Origin: Peronospora farinosa
Taxonomy: Eukaryota > Oomycota > Peronosporomycetes > Peronosporales > Peronosporaceae
Assembly (NCBI GenBank): GCA_947646735.1
Contig: CANTFK010000580.1
Coordinates: 186,001 to 250,000 of the forward strand
Direction: 5' to 3'
DNA length: 64,000 nucleotides
Position 1 is the stretch's first letter. The number at the start of each line of letters is the position of its first letter. Of the stretch, positions 1 to 9,247 are shown one piece after another. The notes under the pieces are model-generated. The model ran no database searches and was not told the origin of the DNA. It saw nothing but the letters and a program-made list of their open reading frames with translations. The position numbers and the translations under genes are program-made.

Positions 1-892
1 AGGAGGAGATTCGCAAGGCTACGTATAGTATCAAGAACTTTACCTATCAAGGAGTCGTGAAGGACCAGTCGATCCCACTACCGCTGCTCACTCATGCCAA
101 GGGCATCGCAGTATGTAATGGCTACACTATGAGGAAGTCTCTCTTCGTGTGCTAAGAGATGCTTTGTGTTCTTGCTGTAGTTCTTAACGGTGATCAAGAT
201 GGGGTTTGTTTTCACGGGACGTATGGGAACAGGACTTGTAGTCGCGAGGCTGTCTGATGGGAGGTGGTCGGCGCCATCAGCTATTGGTACGGCCGGGGTA
301 GGCTGGGGTCCGCAGATAGGTGGAGAGATCATGGATTTTGTGATCATCCTAAACACTCAACGTGCTGTCGAGGCCTTTTGTGCATCTGGTCAAGTTAATC
401 TAGGCGCTGAGCTGGGTATTTCTGCGGGACCTGTTGGCCGCGTGGCCTCGGGAGCGCTGGAGGCCAGTGCTGCCTCGATGGACGTGATACCGTGCTACTC
501 GTACTCGCACTCAAAGGGCCTGTATGCTGGCATCTCGCTCGAGGGTTCTGTGATCCTCTCGAGATCAGATATTAACCATTCATTCTATGGAAAGGCCGTC
601 CCTATTTCTGATCTACTTGGAGGTATTGAGCCATCTCCTATAGCTGCTGCGCCGCTGTATAACGCTATCCTTGCAGCGACGGAAAGGTCTGTCAATTTGC
701 AATTGCTCACCTTTTGTACCTTTCTGACTGTTGTGCTGTAGTTTCGACATCAGTCCGACGAATGCTACTAACGGTGTTGGGCGCAGCTCATCAGTCTCGA
801 CTCAACAGTATCAACCTACAGCATCAGGAGTAGACAGGATACCAGCATCTACGGACAGCAAATTGTTCAGTAACGCTCCCGTCAAATTATAA
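1..892 (+). CDS. SYLF-domain (Ysc84/SH3YL1-like) protein, 5' end outside window
   Basis: This is the 3' part of a gene whose start lies left of the window. Three exons fit: up to 110, 181-686 and 742-892. The introns are 111-180 (GTATGT...TGTAG) and 687-741 (GTCTGT...CTGTAG), and frame is kept across both. The protein runs through AKGIA, VIKMGFVFTGRMGTG, WSAPSAIGTAGVGWG and DFVIILNT. These are hallmark strings of the SYLF domain, a phosphoinositide-binding module of the Ysc84/SH3YL1 family acting at membranes and cortical actin. The tail after the domain is Ser/Thr/Gln-rich and ends in NAPVKL. Oomycete SYLF proteins often carry an N-terminal FYVE or similar lipid-binding module, but that part is not visible here. 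Family assignment is firm; the cellular role is inferred from the family. Confidence 0.85.
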
Positions 893-1104
893 GTGCAGAC
901 CGCCAGGTAAACTGGTTCACTTCATTGTTGATGCCGCAACAGGTTCACTCGTTTGACACAAGCTCTCTTGAAGTCAGCAATTTTAGCTTACTCGTGCGCT
1001 TTCTTGCAATTTAGTAGCGAGCAAATCGTACGCTACTCATGCTATAAGACTCAGCTTGTTGTATCATCTTTCAGACAGCTTTTTAGTGACTTGCTGAACT
1101 TGCA

Positions 1105-2086
1105 TTAGTTCATCGCAGCCTCTAGAGCCAAAAAGAACTGCTCCTGCATTTGCCGTGCTTCGCAAGCTTTCTGTAAATCACCAAAGAAAAATGAACACGT
1201 TAGTTGATGTCAATGACCACTTGATAAGAATGCCATCTTACCTGTGCCTGTTCCTCTTGTGCAGGTGTGGGCATCAATGCACCAACGGCTCCGCTTGCGT
1301 TTGTCCGTCCTCCTCTGTTCCCTACCACTCCCGATCCATCAACATTTTCCATCTTGACATCGTCGTCACTTCCAGCAGCAGAGATTCCGTCCACAGCTGC
1401 CACGTCGTCCGTCGATTCGTGCAGCTCTCCATGCACACGTTCCACTGCTTGTCTCGACTCGTCAATTGTGCGGCGAATGTCACGTGCCGCATCTCTACGA
1501 TTCTGTACCTGCGTTTTGAGGATCTGGATCACCGTCTCACGTGCTTGGTGTGGCCGAAAGGCGTTAATGAGGTTGTGCATGTTGAGAAACAATAGCTCCA
1601 TCTCGTCCAGCTTTTCACTGCCGGAATACAACATGATCAGTATCAAGATCAACTCTCTTTCTCTCCCTTGATTCTATGACCAGTACTTACTTGAACAAGG
1701 ACGGTTTCTTAATGAGAACGTCTATGAGCTCGACAAAGTTGGCGAGTAGCGAGTGGTTGATCCTATAAGACAGTCATTTTCAGTATAAAACTGTCATAGA
1801 TCATACAAAATTCACTGTACTTTTTCATCTGTGCCTTGTAGTCCATTAACACGTCGGCATCGTCACGCTTCGATGCATACAATTTCTTGCCTGGCTGCAG
1901 CAGATCAGGTACTACGTCCTGCGTGCTGTAGGGTGATCCAAACATGTGGTATGTGGGCTCCATAGGTTTTGGTGGCATAGGACCGCATGCTGAACCTTCT
2001 GCATAAAGCGTAAAGAACTTGGGCGGCGCTGGGAATTCGGACACAATCTCGGGTACGTCCTCTTGCTGATCTTGCTCTGTGCTCAT
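1105..2086 (-). CDS. MED7: Mediator of RNA polymerase II transcription subunit 7
   Basis: Four exons on the minus strand are supported: 2086-1821, 1762-1691, 1617-1243 and 1170-1105. All introns are GT-AG (58, 73 and 72 bp) and frame is kept. The N-terminus has the family pattern of FPAPPKFFTLY, then PPKP and a YHMFGSPY motif. Exon 2 reads INHSLLANFVELIDVLIKKP. Exon 3 has EKLDEMELLFLNMHNLINAF followed by RPHQARETV, the most conserved MED7 stretch. The C-terminal half is a charged, helical region (RRDAARDIRRTIDESRQAVE), with an acidic linker and a short last exon ending ALEAAMN. MED7 pairs with MED21 in the Mediator middle module in the nucleus. The gene is head to head with the Mpv17-like gene, with 243 bp between the start codons. 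Confidence 0.9.
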
Positions 2087-2329
2087 GGTTTTGTGTCAAA
2101 AATGACAAAAATGTCAAAAATGTCAAGAAATAGTAAGACGAATCGGATTGGTCAGTTTCTTTTTGACATCGTCCTATGTCTTGTTTTGACATCATCTCGT
2201 CAATAACAAATGTAGCCACTTCCCAATTAATTTCTTCGTGCCACGAATTTGATTGGTCAGATCTATTTTTGACAAATTTGACTGGACAAATGTACCCACT
2301 TGATCATTATAAGGTTCTTCAACGTCTCA
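2087..2329. promoter_or_regulatory. Shared promoter region, MED7 (-) / Mpv17-like (+)
   Basis: These 243 bp separate two divergent start codons, so they must hold both promoters. The stretch is rich in TGTCAA/TTGACA words in both orientations: a run of TGTCAAAAA/TGACAAAAA copies at about 2093-2128 and further TTTTTGACA copies near 2158, 2181 and 2268. The role of this word is not known from the sequence. Confidence 0.6.
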
Positions 2330-3010
2330 ATGCTATCGGTCCTTCGTTCTCGGACACGACTCGTGCTCTCCCGCTCGACGCTGAACTTGCAGCCGCGTCG
2401 TACATCTTCATTTTCAACATCTTCTGTGCGTCGTCTATGGACTTCATATGCGTCATTATTAGAAACGCATCCGCTACGCGTCAAGATCGTGACAGGCGGC
2501 GTCATCGCGGGGCTGGGCGATGTCATTTGCCAGCTTGCACTGGAAAATAACGAGCGCTATTTGAATGTCAAGCGTGTAGCCATTTTCACGTTTGTGGGTG
2601 GAGTCTTAATTTCGCCCGTGCTGCACGTCTGGTATCGACTTTTAAGTACGAGATTACCTGGAATCTCGGCTACAGCGATTGCTAAGCGTCTAGCAATGGA
2701 CCAATTGGGCTTTGCACCCATGTTCTTGCCTATCTTTATATCTTCAGTGATGACACTTGAAGGACGTATGGAGTTTATCCCGGACAAACTGAAAACTGAC
2801 TGGTGGCCAATCACGAAAGCCAATTGGATTGTCTGGGTACCTGCACAGCTTGTAAATTTCCGCTTTGTGCCGGGATCGATGCAAGTTCTCTTTTCAAATG
2901 TGATGGGACTGTTTTGGAACGCATATTTGTCGTATGTTAGCCATTCCGAGGTGATTAAACCGACTTTGGCTGAAGACAAGTCGATGGATGAGGACAAGAT
3001 CCAAGTCTAA
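2330..3010 (+). CDS. Mpv17/PMP22 family membrane protein
   Basis: A single-exon protein of 226 residues. The ATG at 2330 is the first in frame after the divergent promoter. Residues 1-35 are Arg/Ser-rich without acidic residues (LRSRTRLVLSRSTLNLQPRR), as in a mitochondrial presequence. The Mpv17 fold follows: WTSYASLLETHPLRVKIVTG, a GVIAGLGDVICQ helix, an RVAIFTFVGGVLISPVLHVWY helix region, and the signature segment KTDWWPITKANWIVWVPAQL then NFRFVP, ending near FWNAYLSYV. Family members are four-helix proteins of the mitochondrial inner membrane or peroxisome membrane, some with channel activity. Substrate is unknown. The presequence-like N-terminus points to mitochondria (inference). Confidence 0.87.
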   Translation: MLSVLRSRTRLVLSRSTLNLQPRRTSSFSTSSVRRLWTSYASLLETHPLRVKIVTGGVIAGLGDVICQLALENNERYLNVKRVAIFTFVGGVLISPVLHVWYRLLSTRLPGISATAIAKRLAMDQLGFAPMFLPIFISSVMTLEGRMEFIPDKLKTDWWPITKANWIVWVPAQLVNFRFVPGSMQVLFSNVMGLFWNAYLSYVSHSEVIKPTLAEDKSMDEDKIQV

Positions 3011-3080
3011 GACGCAGAGAGTAGAGCTGTTCCGAGTTGAGTTGAGATTAAAAAGACATCCGCTGGTTTGATGTGTTTTG

Positions 3081-3112
3081 TCTGTCTGTCTGTCTGTCTT
3101 TCTCTCTCTCTC
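3081..3112. repeat. (TCTG)n/(TC)n microsatellite
   Basis: Four TCTG units run directly into a (TC)n tract, about 70 bp past the stop of the Mpv17-like gene, so it probably lies in its 3' UTR. Confidence 0.8.
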
Positions 3113-3271
3113 AAAGAATGTCTGTAATAAGGATACTGCTTCGTATTGCGAACTCACAAAGAAGTACTACAAAAGCGTTGTCAGTTGCTTCGTGTCGACT
3201 GGAAGGCCTTGGCCACGAACGACACGAAGCCGTTCGGCATCGTAATCCAATTACAAAAGCTGTGCCTCTAG

Positions 3272-3469
3272 TCATGCATCGGTATGCCGGGTGAAGAGAA
3301 GTATGCGGCTAACAGCGAGATTACGTTAGCACTCTTTGGCATTCACTTACTGCGTTAATAGCTCCGTCAAGTTGTCGAAGCGGTCCGATTCATGCTGGGT
3401 TGTGACCTCCTTCTTCAATCTGACAGGGCAGATCGTCGTGCGTTTCTTCTGACTTTTCCGCTTGGTCAT
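3272..3469 (-). CDS. Possible small two-exon gene, unknown
   Basis: I do not recognise this protein. The ATG at 3469 opens a basic reading frame (MTKRKSQKKRTTICP, then DRFDNLTELLT). It reaches a good donor GTAAGTG at 3350. A 42-bp intron with an ideal TGCTAAC branch point and a TGTTAG acceptor would join 3351-3469 to 3272-3308, giving 51 residues. The intron is shorter than others in the window. The upstream frame is open only as far as a TGA just before NRLARNNITSDAM, so the unit could be the end of a decayed or mis-modelled larger gene. No family match is claimed. Confidence 0.25.
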
Positions 3470-3856
3470 CGCATCACTCGTGATGTTGTTCCGAGCGAGA
3501 CGATTTCGTAGTCACCTTTATGCTCGGTAGCTTGTCAGCCGCTGTAGTAGCTTCTCAGTTTGATCTCCTAGTATGGTTTTGTCAACCGAAAGCGTCTTCA
3601 GGTCGACTTCCATCTTTGATCCAAGCAGACGCGTAGACTGATGCTTGCACATGCACGCTTTGTGGACTGTAGCACCATCTATCTACAGCTTTCCATGTGT
3701 CATTACGGTAAAAACTGAGACGAATCAAATGGTCTGACTGGTAGTTCCGCTCACGACGATGCAGATGGGTAAAGGGTCGCGAACGAGCTCGGTGGTAGAG
3801 TAGGATCGATCCAGCGACGAATAACCTTATCAAACGTCGCATACTATATCAACCTC
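3470..3856. other. Intergenic stretch without a supported gene
   Basis: Minus-strand fragments here read like coding sequence in short pieces (for example ATFDKVIRRWIDPTLPPSSF near 3770-3845, and MEVDLKTLSVDKTILGDQ near 3555-3615). No set of splice sites joins them in one frame. They may be exons of a gene I could not resolve, or a relic. Confidence 0.4.
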
Positions 3857-4689
3857 TTATTCTCGCCTGCTTGCTGTCGATGCATGTGGCTTGAAACCTC
3901 TGCTGCTGTTGGAAGGCGTCGATATGGGCGTGGCGGCGATAGACGACGGGTTTATCGTCGTTGCCAATTTACCAAGTCCCATCAGTAGCTGTGCCGACTG
4001 GTGGTCTGGGTGGTCGCTAGCAAGCCGCTCATCCCGATCAAGATGCATGAGCTTCTTTGCTGCTAAGGAATGCAGCACAAACCAGGTCACACCTGGAACG
4101 AGTCTTTTCAATGGAAAAAAGACTGAACAGAATCGTAGTACTCACCCGTCTCCTCCGTATTGTTGTTAGCAGGTACGATGCTGCTATATGGTCGTTTACA
4201 TCCGAGTGGTTCTTGTCGTGGCTGCTCAGAATCTATACAAACCCATCACATTAAAAAGACTCTCCCCTTTCTTCATTAGAAATTGTCTACACTACCATAT
4301 CTGGTGCCTTTTTTCTTGACAAACTGGAGTAGTGGGTCTTCATTAGTACTCCTGACATAGCCTCCATTGACTGCAGTCTCTTTTCTTTCCTCTTCTCCAT
4401 TATGGTCTTGCATTTCCAGAGCTAAAGACAACTTTAGGCTCCTCTGTAGCTCTTCGTTCCCCACCTCCTGAGACACTGTACTTAGCAGCGACACCACGAG
4501 CTTATTATGCAGATCTTTATCAGGTCCCAAGAGCTCTTCAGCTAACGCGTGAAACTCCTCCAATGAGAGCTTGGCGACCATATAGAGATGAAATGAGCTC
4601 CAGTAGTGCTTCCACGCATCCCGATGGCGACGCTGGAGGCAGTGGAACAGCTGCAACTTGATCTTCTGCACGTCGTCCAGCAACGTCAT
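3857..4689 (-). CDS. TADA1/Hfi1-like SAGA coactivator subunit
   Basis: Exon 1 (4689-4296) starts at the first true ATG (MTLLDDVQKIKLQLF). It carries the SAGA-Tad1 N-terminal pattern: HRDAWKHYWSSFHLYMVAKL, then SLEEFHALAEELLGPDKDLH and NKLVVSLLSTV. This is the arrangement shared by yeast Hfi1/Ada1 and human TADA1, structural subunits of the SAGA histone acetyltransferase complex in the nucleus. A 63-bp intron (GTAGTG...TATAG, with a CTAAT branch-like word) joins exon 2 (4232-4146), reading DSEQPRQEPLGCKRPYSSIV. A 53-bp intron (GTGAGT...CCAG) joins exon 3 (4092-3857), for 238 residues in all. Exon 3 does not show the usual C-terminal helical motif of TADA1, so the last exon is the weak part of the model. 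Head to head with the LSM gene, 109 bp apart. Confidence 0.6.
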
Positions 4690-4798
4690 CGACGATACCA
4701 CACCGTGTGTGTGATGTGATGTTTATGTGGTATGATGTACAAAACACCACGGAAACAGTGTGCACTACACCATTTTGGAGTGAAGGTCTCCAAGCGCA
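4690..4798. promoter_or_regulatory. Shared promoter region, TADA1-like (-) / LSM protein (+)
   Basis: Only 109 bp lie between the two divergent start codons, so the core promoters must overlap. A CACACCGTGTGTGTG stretch forms a short inverted repeat near 4700. No TATA box is clear. Confidence 0.5.
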
Positions 4799-6038
4799 AT
4801 GGACGCCGCGCTAATGGAAGCGCGGCTGCGCGCGTTCTACGCCAAGCACAACCCCGACAACGACCAGAACATGTACGTAACGAGCTTCGTCTAATACATG
4901 AGCACAAGACTGTGATGTTTTGGCTGTTGAAAACGCCGTGTAGCTCATGTTATAGCCATACAAAGTCTCATACAATTTCCTTATCTTTTGACATGATAGT
5001 GCTGAGATTGTGCGCAAATTCACCGGTCGTGAGCGTCAATTATGCGAAAAACTCGTAAAGAAATACGGAGAAGCACCTGATTTTACGTCTCCAGGAGGCA
5101 GCAGCGACCAAATTAAAGATATTAAGGCAGAGAAGGCAGGAATGATCGCAGAGCTCAAGTACCAGAGAGATTTCATACCGTACGCACTGCCCAAAGTTAC
5201 TAAGAGCTTCTTGGATCTTCGATCAGCTGAGTTTGATGCTCTTAAAGCTCTTCAAGCCCCTACAAAGCTCCTAAAGTTGCCCGTGCCGACGAGTTATCCA
5301 TTGGATAATATCCAAAAATGTCGTCATTTGGTATGTGGACTACATAATCTCTGTTGATAATCTCAAGTATTTATCTGATACGATTACGTAGTTACCAGAG
5401 TCGGATGTGAATTACCAGAGTCTTGTTAGTAGACTCAAGAAATCAAGATCATCAGCATCTGAAGTCAAAGCAGCTATGGTGAAGAAGACAATCGAAAAGA
5501 CCTCGCCGTCGCTGTTTGAACAACTTGCAGGTACTAGGAGATTGTTTTGTTTGTTTGTTGCTTGTGTTGCTAGATTTTTTCTGATGTTTTTGGTATAGAT
5601 ACGTACGTGGACGAACCTTTTCGTGTACTTCGTCGGTGTTTCCTTGAACGGATGAAGGTGTTTGTCGTTATTCGTCGTGTAAATAGTGTGCGTGGCACAT
5701 GTTTCGGATTCTTAAAGGCGTTTGATAAACACATGAATCTGGTCTTGCTGGATGTCACGCAAGAGTTTATTTCACATAACACTCATGAAAAACTTCGGCA
5801 AGAGGTACGGGATGGTAAACGTGCTGCTAGTGATGCTGTATTCTCAGCAGCAGATAGACACCGTAATCGACATGTACTTGCTGGTGCTGGAGGTACACAA
5901 CGCGAGTACGTCAAGCAGCTATTTATCCGCGGCGACAACATTGTGTCCGTCAGTGCTGGATTTGTCAACACATCCAATATTCGGCCACGAAATACGTCTA
6001 GACCCAACATGCGACGGTTTCCGAAGATGACAAGGTAA
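4799..6038 (+). CDS. LSM-domain protein (LSM11-like Sm fold)
   Basis: Four exons fit: 4799-4872, 5000-5330, 5392-5530 and 5599-6038. All three introns are GT-AG (127, 61 and 68 bp) and phase is kept, giving 327 residues. The N-terminus (MEARLRAFYAKHNPDN, then IAEIVRKFTGRERQLCEKL) is a helical module followed by a linker. The Sm fold starts near EPFRVLRRCFLERMKVFVVI. It has the Sm1-like RVNSVRGTCFGFLKAFDKHM then NLVLLDV, a long charged insert, and the Sm2-like REYVKQLFIRGDNIVSVSA. A large insert between Sm1 and Sm2 is typical of LSM11-type proteins, which act in U7 snRNP histone pre-mRNA processing; other Sm-like RNA roles are possible. The C-terminus is Arg/Asn/Pro-rich. Confidence 0.75.
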
Positions 6039-6872
6039 TGAAGAGAGTCACAAGTCATTGGGTGAAGGTGCAAGAAATTTTACAGCTTCATTGTGCAAAG
6101 TTGCTCGGGACTATTGTGCGAAGTCGCTCGTTGCAGTGGCTACCAATGGCACTGCTTCGCTTCTACAAGTCCCCCGGACTATCGTTTTCATGGGCTTCGA
6201 GCATTTTGCGTAGTACGCTAGGTTCCGAGCAAAGGACCATGAAGTCGAAAAACGTGTAGAAGACATATGTGTTGGGGTTGTGGGTGTGTAGAGCGCACAA
6301 AGTGAAGCGTGCACCGAGGAGAACAGACACCTATGGAACACAAAGGAATGAGAAGCAGGTCCTGCCACGAGGTTTTACCAGAGCTCGTGGTACTCATTCT
6401 TCAAGTTTGCGGACGTGCACGGCTTTTAATGGCAGCGACGTTCACATCGTTGGCATTAACGGTGGCGGTCCATCTACTGAGCATCCTGACCTCTCCGCAT
6501 TCCAAGTGTTCTTCTATGACTCCGGCATGGTTTTTTTTAGGGCATCTACGCCAATGTGACAGAAAATGCTTGTCTTGCCACGTTCGTTCATTAATGCTAT
6601 AACGAGTATATATAGCTCAAGCGGTTCTCGTATCACCGAGAGATTAACAGTCAAGTCCAAGGTTTGGATAGTACATGTGGTTGATCACCGTTTAAGGATC
6701 TGCAGAATCAACAGCATCACTTGACTACGTTACAGCAAGTATCCAATGCGTGCCAATTGAAATTGAAAACGATTTTGTCGAAACCGTTGACTCCCCCAAA
6801 CGGACGGACACGACGTTCTACTTACTTATCAATCGACGAGCTCCAGAACAAGTCTAGAAACCAGGAATTATC
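6039..6872. other. Intergenic region, no supported gene
   Basis: About 830 bp with only overlapping short frames of no family character. A TATATATAG word near 6608-6616 lies 260 bp upstream of the methyltransferase start and may be part of its promoter; this is not established. Confidence 0.5.
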
Positions 6873-7715
6873 ATGACCAAACATGAAGAGATCAAGACCA
6901 TGAAGCTTTACCATCATTTGGACCGTATCGAGAATCGTCTCAAGGAGTTGGGCTACACCAACAAAGACGTTCGAGTCGACCCAGAGCAGTTGGGCGAATT
7001 CGACTCGCTCCACTTCTTTGGGGATGAACCCATCTGCCATATCGTAGAGCTGCTAGCTGAGACACCGACAGAGAAAAAAGTGCTGGACATTGGCTCGGGC
7101 TATGGAGGTACCGCACGATTGCTCGCTCATCGCAGCGGCTGCAAGGTCGACGCTTTAGAGCTCCAGCCTGATCTTAGCGACGCCGGTCGAGAACTCACGC
7201 GACGTTGCGGACTAGATGAGCAAGTAACGCACTTGGACGGGGACTTTCTAGAGCTTCCGGTCCAGCACAACGAGTACGACGTTGTCGTAGGACTGCTGTG
7301 CTTTTTGCACATTGGCAACTGGCGTCAGCTCTTTCAACGCTGCTTTGACAGTCTCAAACCTGGTGGTGTCCTGTACGTGGATGATTTTTTCCTCCGTGGC
7401 GACAGGTTGACGCCCGAGGACCAACTCACGCTCAAGCAAGATGTCTATTGCACTGACCTACTGCGTCAAGAGCAAATTGTCGATGTGTTGAAAACCTGTG
7501 GCTTCGAGACGCCTAAAGTCCAGGATGCGACAATCAAATGGCAGCCGTACGTGTCGAATCGTGCCGTGAAATACCACGCCGCGCTAGAGACACATATCGC
7601 TCGCGACGGTGAGGCAGCAGCTCGTGGTCTTGATCACTTCTATACGTGTATGGCACAGCTTTTTCGAACTGGAAACGTTGGAGGCTACACGCTGATCGTA
7701 CGTAAACCACTTTGA
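6873..7715 (+). CDS. SAM-dependent methyltransferase (class I)
   Basis: A single-exon protein of 280 residues. Motif I, VLDIGSGYGGTARLLA (about residues 70-85), is the glycine loop that binds S-adenosylmethionine, and VDALELQPDLS follows with the acidic residue that contacts the ribose. HLDGDFLELPV and YDVVVGLLCFLHIGNW match motifs II/III, and FDSLKPGGVLYVDDFF is the post-motif strand usual in UbiE/sterol/phosphoethanolamine methyltransferases. The acceptor cannot be told from sequence; a small molecule such as a lipid head group, quinone or amine is more likely than protein or nucleic acid. The ATG at 6873 is used because a second ATG at 6900 would remove only nine residues. No targeting signal is seen. 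Confidence 0.85.
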   Translation: MTKHEEIKTMKLYHHLDRIENRLKELGYTNKDVRVDPEQLGEFDSLHFFGDEPICHIVELLAETPTEKKVLDIGSGYGGTARLLAHRSGCKVDALELQPDLSDAGRELTRRCGLDEQVTHLDGDFLELPVQHNEYDVVVGLLCFLHIGNWRQLFQRCFDSLKPGGVLYVDDFFLRGDRLTPEDQLTLKQDVYCTDLLRQEQIVDVLKTCGFETPKVQDATIKWQPYVSNRAVKYHAALETHIARDGEAAARGLDHFYTCMAQLFRTGNVGGYTLIVRKPL

Positions 7716-7795
7716 AACTAAATGTAGTTTAGCTGTGGCTAGCTACTTCTCACGTGCTCTCCTACCAGAACAATAGCTTCACTGATACTCATGAC

Positions 7796-9247
7796 TTACA
7801 TGATGCTTATGACGCTTTCGTCCTTGACCATAACCTCCATGTCCAACAACTCTTGCTCCTCTTTCTCCTCTTCGTCCGCAACCTGTTCGCAATCGTCGTT
7901 CTGCTCCTCAGGCAACGTAAAAGCCTTGAGCATTGCCAGAGCATTCTTGGGTTTATCGAGAGGAACCATGTGGCCAGCCTCGTACACTTGCTGAAAAGTA
8001 AAGGATCCGACTTGACGAATCCTGCCAGCCTTCTTGCCATCCACAACCCAGTCCTTATCCGCAGCAGCCAGGAACTCGTCGTGCTTGCTCCACGGCAGCT
8101 CCAGCGTCCAGGCCTTGCAGCCCATCCAGTTGACAATGAAATCAGCGTCACCTGCATATACCAAGCCTCGAATGCCCGCCTCAAGCATTGGCGGCACAAG
8201 CTGTTGAAAATTCTTCATCCAATCAAACGAAAAGCCTGCATGGACAGCCATGTTGCAGCTCTGCCACTCTGAGCTCTTTGGACTCACATGCAACTTTTTC
8301 AACGTATTTTCAAGCCTCAAGAACTTTTCCACATGACTAAAGTCATAGCACATGGGAAAATGTTCACACTTGGCACGAATATCATACACATTTAACCCCG
8401 ACGCCGAGTACGGTGCCACCAGCGCCGCATTACAGAAAGTCTGTGCCGCTAGACACGCAACTTTCGTCGACTGACAGCTGGAAATCATCGCTATACATGG
8501 CGATACAGCTGCTTTCATTGCCAGATAGACAGGATATGACACAGCTTTAATGCCGTACGTGTTATTGTAGGCCATGTCCGGGTAGTATTTGTACTGTACT
8601 TGTGGGTCTGTAAGTCCATTACCAATGCCAAAACCTTGTAGATTAATGTGCACTTTTCCCTCTTCAAGTTGATTGCCTGCAAAGATCCGGTGTGCAATGG
8701 CCGGTACATAATGACCTGCATAACTCTCTCCAAAGACATAGAAAGGTTGGTCCTTGTACTCGGGTTTCGCTTGAAAGAATTCCTGTAGAAAGTGATACAT
8801 ATCGTCCCCCACTTCCTTCTCCGTAGTGTCATATTCACTCACGTCTCCGTAACTAAAGCCAACGCCGATTGGCTGATCAATCCACATGACATTGGCCCGT
8901 TCTGTCCATGAAAAGGGGTTCCGCTTAAGTGACAGATCGTCATTGACGGAACAGGGTCCATTCTCTTGAAGTAACGCCAAGATCGAGCTACATCCCGGAC
9001 CACCCGTGAGCCAAATGATCAAAGGATCAGTCGAAGGAGAGCCACGAGATTCAAAGAACCAATAGAAATAATTCTTTGACTTGGAACCAGTGATCTTGAA
9101 ATAACCGCTTAACTGCTTTGTAGAGTCGCAGAAATCCTCATCCACCGAGTTCATAGTCAGTGTAAAGTTCGTATCATTAGAAAAGACGCTGTAGACAAGC
9201 ACAGAGAGGGTCAATAGGAAAACATGGAAACGATTGGAGCTGCTCAT
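7796..9247 (-). CDS. Serine carboxypeptidase, peptidase family S10
   Basis: A secreted or vacuolar serine carboxypeptidase of 483 residues, single exon. The start at 9247 puts a clean signal peptide first (FHVFLLTLSVLVYSVFS), so the longer frame upstream is not used. The oxyanion-hole segment is LIIWLTGGPGCSSIL. The nucleophile lies in VFGESYAGHYVPA (Ser about 175), the catalytic Asp in YAGDADFIVNWMG (about 369), and the His in YEAGHMVPLDKP (about 426). The D/H region is very like yeast carboxypeptidase Y (CKAWTLELPWSKHDEF). The family removes C-terminal residues at acid pH. After the catalytic domain is an acidic tail of about 40 residues (DEEEKEEQELLDMEV) not usual for the family. Nothing is visibly broken. 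Confidence 0.93.
   Translation of the reverse strand: MSSSNRFHVFLLTLSVLVYSVFSNDTNFTLTMNSVDEDFCDSTKQLSGYFKITGSKSKNYFYWFFESRGSPSTDPLIIWLTGGPGCSSILALLQENGPCSVNDDLSLKRNPFSWTERANVMWIDQPIGVGFSYGDVSEYDTTEKEVGDDMYHFLQEFFQAKPEYKDQPFYVFGESYAGHYVPAIAHRIFAGNQLEEGKVHINLQGFGIGNGLTDPQVQYKYYPDMAYNNTYGIKAVSYPVYLAMKAAVSPCIAMISSCQSTKVACLAAQTFCNAALVAPYSASGLNVYDIRAKCEHFPMCYDFSHVEKFLRLENTLKKLHVSPKSSEWQSCNMAVHAGFSFDWMKNFQQLVPPMLEAGIRGLVYAGDADFIVNWMGCKAWTLELPWSKHDEFLAAADKDWVVDGKKAGRIRQVGSFTFQQVYEAGHMVPLDKPKNALAMLKAFTLPEEQNDDCEQVADEEEKEEQELLDMEVMVKDESVISIM

Noticed and set aside
3582..3842. Minus-strand frame of 86 codons (HRRERNYQSDHLIRLSFYRN and so on)
   Set aside because: It could belong to an unresolved gene, but no consistent start, splice sites or family could be found.
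6269..6602. Two overlapping plus-strand frames of about 96 codons
   Set aside because: They overlap in different frames and neither shows domain features. Treated as chance.
7754..8272. Plus-strand frame of 172 codons opposite the carboxypeptidase
   Set aside because: It is the antisense shadow of a well-supported S10 gene, has no family character, and reads as low-complexity Leu/His runs.
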